From Macropodus opercularis (lineage: Eukaryota > Chordata > Actinopteri > Anabantiformes > Osphronemidae): a DNA stretch of 64,000 nucleotides. The translations under genes and the position numbers were made by a program. The DNA lies in assembly GCA_030770545.1 (NCBI GenBank), contig CM061097.1, positions 1,302,501 through 1,366,500 of the forward strand. The letters are read 5' to 3'. Every line of letters starts with the position of its first letter. The stretch's first letter is position 1. The notes under the pieces were generated by a model. The model ran no database searches, was not told the DNA's origin, and saw nothing but the letters and a program-made list of their open reading frames with translations. Shown piece by piece: positions 27,401 through 35,800 of the stretch.

Positions 27401-30400
27401 TATTTGAAGTGGTTGATGAGGTCTGGAAGATAAAGAGGTTTACGTCTTGGCTACCTCTCAATGTTGGGGAAACTTGGAGACAGACAGTGAGGAAAAGCGA
27501 AAGGACGAGACGAGAAACGGAGATGGAAACGTGGACACACTGGAATTATTATGGTCTGCCTCATAGTGGATGTGCCAGTGCGCTATCATCTGTTTTTCTC
27601 AAGTCTTCAGCTGCTCCTTAATGGAATCATTATTAAAAGCCACCTTGTTAACCTGCCATGGTCTCCAGCAACCCGAGTGGAAATTAATGCGAGTCACCCC
27701 CGTTTCCTTGAAGCGTTCCAGCCACAGCAGTGATATCCAGAACACCTTCCCCTTAAGGACCAATTACCAGACAGGCAGAGAACAAGATGCCGCTATAACC
27801 CACATAATGGACTGGTTGTAGGTCAGGGTGCTTGACCGCTTTTAAAGGTGTGTTAGATGCGTGATACTGAAAGCAAAGGAGAGAGCGACGCACATGATGG
27901 GGACCTGATCCACTTCTCTTCTGGACCTCAGTCCGGTTCTCATTTGGACCTTGCTGTTGTGTTGGACTGGCTGAGGTCACCGGCCCTGTAGCGCAGCGGC
28001 TAATTTAGGCCTATGCTTTGAAAATGGCCTAGCGTTCGTCAGAGGGACGTCACGCTGCCCACCACCGCGTCGCCCCCTCACTCGCCTTGACTGCTGTGTT
28101 GCATCCGGTCTCCAGTTCAGATAGCTGTCATCTCCCACATAGCAGACTGACAGACCGCTGGATGTCTGCCACCTCTGGCGCAACGGGCCTTTCCTCAGCA
28201 ACCCCTGTCAACTAAGCACACAAAACACATATATAGACATCCATATGGGTTCCGCACGCACACACCTCCATCCTCAGCCCTGCGCTCAGACAGCAACCCC
28301 CACAAGGACACCCTGTCAAAACCTCTTCCTTTTCACTTCCTGTCTCCATGTGCTGCAGATCCCACAGCCAGGGGCTTTGAAATCTGTTTCTTTTTCTGTT
28401 TTTTTCTGGTCTGTTTTCCCCCCATATAACACAGATGTGGTTTTTCTTTGCCTTCTATTCCACAAAGCCTTTTGTTCTGCCTTTCTGTTAACATGTGTCA
28501 GGTCGGGCAGCCTTGACATTTTGCAATGTGTTTCTTCGCAAAGAAATCAAGATGCTGTTTCTTGCCCTGCCTACCTACATAAGGTTGATATTCAAAAAGA
28601 CTCACACCTACACGCTCATAATGTGTGTGTGCGTATTTCTAAGCCTTTTTTACTCTTCGTGCATCCTGTTGTTTGTGGCTTTCAGAATATCAAACTTTCG
28701 TAAACTGAGTGACATGTTGAATATCCACACGTGTATTTGTATTGTGTTCAAATGAGTCTCCCCACACTGACTCTGTTTTTTATTTATTTTCAGATTTTTG
28801 CCAGGAGAGCGACTTCGGAGCGTCTACGGAGCGTTGTAAGGCAGGAGACGACTTCATAGTCTCACTCTTCCACCTTTTCTGTTGCCTGAATAATGCTCCC
28901 AAGGCCTTGACTCAGGCTCTCGAGCCGTACATGGAGAGGGCTCGCATGTGGGAGCATCTGTACACACTGGCAGGTACCGTAAAGCAGCAGCAGGTTACGG
29001 GGTTATGTCATCGGTTTAGGGGTTATTTCTTGCTGACTGACATTCATGTGTCATCTCACAAGGCACTGGGATACGTTTTCATGCTTTAAAGAACAGGACG
29101 TGGCATTCAGTGGTTTTTCTAACACTCCATGCACACACACAAACGCGTGACCCTAATATGCTGTTACAGAGACTGCAATTACTCCCCAACTTCTTTCTTT
29201 TTGTGTCTCACTGGTGCAAGCTTTGATACAGAGCTTAATCAGAACTCCTGTGGAGTGTGGGACTCTTTTCGCTGCTGATTTTTATATCCTGGGTGAGTGG
29301 TAATTATTGTAGCATAAATTAGTGTGACTGGAAAAGAACATTTGGATGGAGACAGAGCAAGTGAGGGGTCGACAGCGAACGAAGAAGAGATACAGTGAGC
29401 CACAGAAATTCTCAATGTCATCCAATCATCATTTACCCTCACAGGGTAATTAGTTTAATTATTGGACTGTACTAAATCTTTGTGTAATAATTTTGGTTAC
29501 AGGAGACCCCCAGTGCCCCCATTTCTATTTAAACTCAAGTTAACTCGCATAGATTACGTTAAGAGTTTCACTATTTCTCCAGCAGCACCGATGTTTCATC
29601 ACACTGTAGCAGGTTGTTTCAGATCAATAGATTAGTCAATACGGTAGTGGGTGGGATGAAGTGTGAAAACTGACTGACTTTGAAAAATAGGTCTAGGTCT
29701 CACCCGCCACATACGTAGTGCTTCTCCTTCCAAAAGATAAATAATTTTCAGTTCCAGCTCTCCTCTTTTTCTTCGGGCACGAGGTCACGCGTTGGTTAAA
29801 TGTCCCAGGAGATTTAGGTACACATCGAGTGCTTCCACAGCACCGTAGCTCTCTGATGTAGCCTTTGGTTTTACAGCAGACACTACAGGAAGTTTATGGG
29901 GGCCATACAAAGTCATGCTGAAGCTTCTCTGCCATCAATATCAGGAGGATGTGAGTGGGCAGAGCCATGAGACACCGTGCACCTGGAGAAAATAATGAGT
30001 TTTCCGCTGCTAGGCCCCTGGGTTTCATTCCTACTTTTAGGGCAGAATACACAGCACAGGATTAGCGGTAGAAGACGTCCAATACTAAGACACTAACATT
30101 CAATACAGCCCACTCGAATTGTTTTGTAAGTCGTATGACAACAACAATCTTTAGGATGTAATGTTTCCATAGCAGCTGATAATTCATTCATTGTCATCTT
30201 CTTTGTCCTTCTTTCACCAGCAAACATTTTTAAAGCTTTTCTCAGTTTGTATCTGAAGTCAGTGATCAGACGTCTTTATAAGGTCTAAAGCAAACAGAGT
30301 GACATTGTTTTAGCTGCCCTTGTTTACTTGTGTCTGCCATTTCAGACACAACACAGCCAGGGCCCGTACTCATCAGCTGTGTCCGGGCTATAGTCAGCAA

Positions 30401-32092
30401 ATCTACCAACAGCCTCCTGGTTCATCTGGTTGCCATGGTGATGGAGTGGCAGGTCGCAGAAGAACCTAGCAGAACCTCGTTTAAGCGTAATGTACCTGAA
30501 CGCGTTCTGACTAAAATACCCAAGGAGTGGAACTACACACCGCTGGACGGCCGGGGTCAGGGGACTCCCACTAGAAGTGAGCGCAGACCGGGTGTTGCAT
30601 TTCAGAGCTTTAGTGCAACCTTGTTGATGTCTCTCGCTGAGGACCAACACTTCTTTCTCTTCCAGCTGTCGTGTCCCTGGCGATTCAAGCCATGTCCTTC
30701 ATTTTCGCCAACCTTCCCTCAGCGGTGGCGTCCGTGCCTCTCACCATTCGCTACCTCTTCCAAGCGGCAGAGACTCACCTCTCTCACCACGGCCGTCAGT
30801 TGCGCTCGTTGGGCCTGTTGCTTTGGACCCTGCTCCACCGCCTGATCCAGGGCCTGGAAGATCTGGACACGCTAGAACAGATCAGTGGTCAGGCTTTGGA
30901 TCGCAGGGCAAAGGACTTTCTGTCCCTGCTGGCTGAGTGCCTGCAGGCTACCATGGGAATCCAACAGAAAGTACGAGCTAAAGGCTGCTTTTAACCAATC
31001 AAATCAATAATAATAAGTTGAAAAATAACTGTTATTAGTATTACGTTATACACATTTTAACCCCTAATGTCATACTTTATGTTGTGTCTCTGAAAGGGTG
31101 TCCCCAAGCCCTCAGTGCACAAAGTCCTGCAGCTTCTAGAGGAGAAAAGACCCAAATGGATAAACATGCAGCTACAGAAAGCCCGCAAGCTCTGCTCCGA
31201 CAGGTGAGAGGTCAAGGTCACACATGCATCCAGTAATTCCAGTTGATACTGATTATTAATACGCACCTTCAACAAAAGATGAGGTGAAGTTTAATCCAAG
31301 CTTTTTATGAAATGAATTTTGTAACGTAAGTGATTTATCAGTAGTTCGATGGGGGCAGAGGCCTGATGGTCTGATGGAGGAGGAGGTGCAAACTGATCAA
31401 ACTGACTGATTCAGACATTTCACATTTAATATAGATACTAAATAAAACAATGAAAAATAATGCATCTTAGATATGCCTTTTTAATTGAACATTTGGATTC
31501 TGATGAATTGTATCACCCAGATAATTCTTCACTGGAGGCTCTATGAGTGAGATTAATGAAGCTCAGCGTTTGTTGCGGTAAATGATGGACATGAAGTCTG
31601 AGGAGTAGAATGCAGACTGGAGTGATGGGAAAACAGCTTTCACTTTGGGCTGATTTGTGACCTTTGGCTCTGCGTTTTGTAGCTCATTCCCAGAAACTGG
31701 ATCTTTGATGTCACTTCATCATAACAACAGACTCTGAATGCATCAATCCTGATAAAAAGCACAACGTCTACAATTAAACCGAAAAGGAATAAAACACACG
31801 AAAACACTGAGTAGATTATGTCCATTTCTAGGAAACCCTGTCTTTTACAGTGACAGGAAGACGGGATGCGATGCGGTGGGGAGGCGCCTGAGTGGAAAAG
31901 TGAAAGAAGAGTGATTATGTATCACCTGTCAGAGGCATTCAGCAGGATCATTACTATTCATTAAACTAACCTTCACAGGGAAGTGACGCCTGGCTTGTAA
32001 ACAATCAGAATACAGTGTCAGGGAGTAAGAGAGGGAGCGCGGTGGATGTAATAACTCCAAAGACAACTGGCGCTTCACTCACTGGCATCTCA

Positions 32093-32127
<35 letters not shown>

Positions 32128-32864
32128 TCCACAAAGAACATTTGCCCCTTTGCGAACCCTCCCACCTCTGTTCCCTCATCCCACTTTCCCTCCTTCGTTT
32201 CCCAACTGTAACCCCCCTCCGCACACCACCCACCTTGTCTTTGCAAAGTAATTTGTAGAGGAGAAGATTATTGTTCTCCATCATGGTGACCCTGGCTGGG
32301 CTGACGGGATGCATACACAGATGAAGATGAATGCAGTTATTCCTTGGCGGAGGTCTGCCTCTTTCAGGGCACATTGGCCCTAATGACATGATTGATAGGC
32401 TGTCCCAAATCCGGAGGGGCCCTCATTAATCACCCTGCTGACTGAATCCAATCATCTGCTTCACCTGCACAGTGATGGACAGGAAAGGATACAGCGCAGG
32501 TGCTGACACGGATGCACAGCCACCCATTGTCGACAACACCACTGCTGGGCCGCCAAGCAAAAGAATGAAGGAATGTATATGGACGAGACGGGACTCTTCT
32601 TCCTTTGCCACTCTCAATGTCAAGGAGCCAATGGTTGGCTGACAGGCGACACAGTTTCTGCCACGTTATAATTACAAAGGGGAAAAGAGAGAGAGAGCGA
32701 GAACAATGACAGGAAGTGTATGTGAAGGAGAAGGTTTGATGGACGGCAGTGTGATATCCATCCGTACAGGAAGGGCAGAAAAAAGATGCGGGCACCTGCC
32801 CAGGTTGGGGACTGCACACGCATGAGGACCTTGACACACAATTACACACACATATGGCCATAAG

Positions 32865-32898
<34 letters not shown>

Positions 32899-35800
32899 AT
32901 TTTCAGTTCAGCAACATCCTTCTATCCACATTCCCTAAGTCTCTCCTGCATAGCAATGCAAACGGATCACTTTGTATCTACCTCTTAATAATATGTGCTT
33001 TTCTTTGCTCACTTTCACCAGTGTTAACCTGGACCAGACTGTGTGTTGCTTCCTTTTCAAGAACTGCATTTTAGCTTCATTTGCCCTCTGGAGTGAACAG
33101 TTTCTCTAAAAACTTAAAAGACGAAGGAAGGACATACATGTTTTAACTTGGGTGTTTTAGGTGATTTTCTCATGTTTCAGCCCAAATTCCTTTCCAAACT
33201 AGGAAATTCCTCCACAGCCAGCGGTGGTGTTCAGAGGCAAGCTGTCATCCTCATCTTTCTGCTTTTTTGCCTTTCTCGTTGCCCCACTCCGTGGTTTTTA
33301 TATCGCTGCCTCTTCTCTCCCGTCTCTGTTCCTCTCTCAGTGTGTTTGAGCACGGCAAAGAGAGTGGAGTCACTGCAGCTGAACTGACTGAGCAGAAAAT
33401 AGGCCTGATGCTGCTGGAGGTCTGCCACAAAGCAGGTGGCAGCGACTACCTGAGGCAGATCTATCACATCATCCAAGGCAATGAGGTAGGGAAGCACTCC
33501 CTCTCCCCAGCAATTAGGTGGCTGCTGGCCTGAGGCCGCAGGCTGTTCAGGAGGCGGAGGCAGAGGGAACAGGGCTGCTTCTCGTGTGCAGTCTGCTTGG
33601 TCTGATCTTATGTCGTTCAGGTGACCTCAAGGGTGCAAACCTACAGCGATTTCCTGTGTTACACGCTCACCAGATGTGGAGGAGAGGGTGCAGCTCCCAG
33701 ATTTAGCACAGAGCCCTTTGGAGGAGATCACAGTGAGGAGGATCATTCCTTCTTTTTTTATGTATTTCATCTGAATTCACTTAAGAGAAAAAAAGCTCAG
33801 TAAAATAAATAATGAAATGAATATGTTCATAATATTTAATAGGCTGTAATAAATAGAAATGTCTAAGGACAGAGCCGTTAGAAGAAGCGACTGGAATCCA
33901 TAAACAGCTGTAACTGTAACTGTACGCAGTGTGAACCAGTGTGAACAGGTTCACACTGCGTACAGTTACAGTTACAGCTGGAATAGGATAAAAAACGGAA
34001 AGAATTATTTTAGTTGATTGTCTTTCTTTGCAAGAAACTCAAGAAGAAGAAACTGCAGCCGTGAACAAAGTTGCACCAGTTCACTGCACGTTGAATGTCC
34101 TGGCAGATGCTCAGCTGGTTTTACAGTCTGCTGAAGTTTACTTCCAGATAACTTTTTGGCTCCTCTCTGTTGTCAGACGTTTGCCTTAGTGGGTTTCAGG
34201 CTGTCAGTCATAATGTGTCTCTCTCTGCTTCTCTCTGTCTCTCTCGTGTTTCCGCCCTCTGTTTTCTTGGATACAGGAACTACTGATGTCTAAACTGAGT
34301 GGAGGCGCCCGCTCGCCCAGTGATGCTCCGCGCTCGGTGAACTTTGCACTGGACAGCTGCAGCCGCGTGGATGCTGCCCGGTTCAACCCTCTGCGCCAGT
34401 TTGACCACATTGGCAAGACGAAGCTGGATCAGGTGATCATACATTAACATCTCAGTGTTTTTGACATTGATCATCATTGATTTGTTATTATTTAGTTCTT
34501 TGTTCCTCTCCTGCTGTGCAGCTGTAGTCTTGATGTGTGAGGTGGTGTCTTAACTCTCCTCCAAGGCCAGAAGCTTAATGTTGAAGGTTAGGCGCTGTCT
34601 GAGTCTCTAGCGAACTGGATGCTGTGGCATCTTTGAAGCCGTCGGGTCTTTCTGGGGCTCGGCTTCCGTATTCTCCATAGGTTGCTGCCTTTTCCAGGAG
34701 GCAGGAGTTAGTCAAGAAAAAGGTGAAAAGATGACAGAAGTTTCCTTTTTCGCAAGAAGCGCGTAATGTTAAAGGAGAGTGTGCTTCTTTGAGGCTTTGA
34801 ACCATGTACCCTCTTACCCCACTCTTATTCCCGTGTGTGCCCCGTGATGTTCAGTTAATTGTTAGAAGGGTAGCTACAGGTTATTTTAGTTTAATGTGAG
34901 AGTTGTTAGCTTTCCTCCCATGTTCCTCCTACTACCAGGGGAAATACCACCGATATCACACAACACAATCAACACAGGCCGTTTTTTTCCTCCAGATAAG
35001 CTTGTGTTTGTCTCCCTGCTTTTTTGGAAATGCATTAGTTGCTGTTATGTATGTGTGATCCCTTGTAATGTGCTGCTATTGTTTTTCCTCTTTTTAAAAC
35101 AGACATGTTTTAATCCCAAGACTTGGGCTGTTTTTGTTTCCAGCTTATCACAGGAGGCTGCATAGCTTTGCATAGAAACACCCTATTAAGATAATGATTA
35201 AAATGCCAGTTCCGCTTTAGGTGCCTGTGTTGTTTGTCAAATAAAATGGAGAGAGTAGGACAAAAAAAAAGTTACATCCATCAATCACTGGTGAGGAAGG
35301 GGCATGGGGGGGTGGGCTGGATGGAGGGAACCAGCAGAGTTCTCCTCCTTTTGTCAATAAAACTCAGCCTGGAGTTAAGAGTGACATTTTGGCAATCAAA
35401 GTAATCTGATTTTTATTTGCTTTTCCAATATGGTTCTAGTCAAGCCAGATGTGCGCGAGTGTGTATTTGTTTAAGAAAAGAGAGAGAGTTAGAGATGGAA
35501 AGAGAAGAGGTGGGGGAGAGTTGGCGAGGTGCCATGGAAGATGGAGAAGGAAAAACAGAGCAGTCGGAAGAGTAACGACTCGCTCCCAAAATTGATTTAT
35601 CTTTCTATAAATGATGGCTACATCTCCCAAATGGATTTATAAATTAATTGCTGTCTTATTGGAATAAAAACCTTCTTGTGTGGACATGATTGATCGCCTG
35701 GTGTCAGTGGTCTGTGCTGGGGACCCCCCTCCTCTTTTGTTAGTGGGTCCCAGCTGGAGCAGTAATGCACTGATGGTATTAACCCTGATTAATAACTAAC

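Larger units (their letters stand above)
31204..33340 (+). other. Intron 19 (2.14 kb) with two CA microsatellites
   Basis: It contains (AC)n at 32095-32126 and 32866-32897. No exon recognised. Confidence 0.7.

Noticed and set aside
27985..28015. A-box-like TAGCGCAGCGG suggesting a tRNA gene
   Set aside because: There is no B box or cloverleaf-compatible arms downstream.
35299..35329. G-rich run as a second G-quadruplex
   Set aside because: The third loop is 9 nt, outside the canonical limit, so only three runs fit well.
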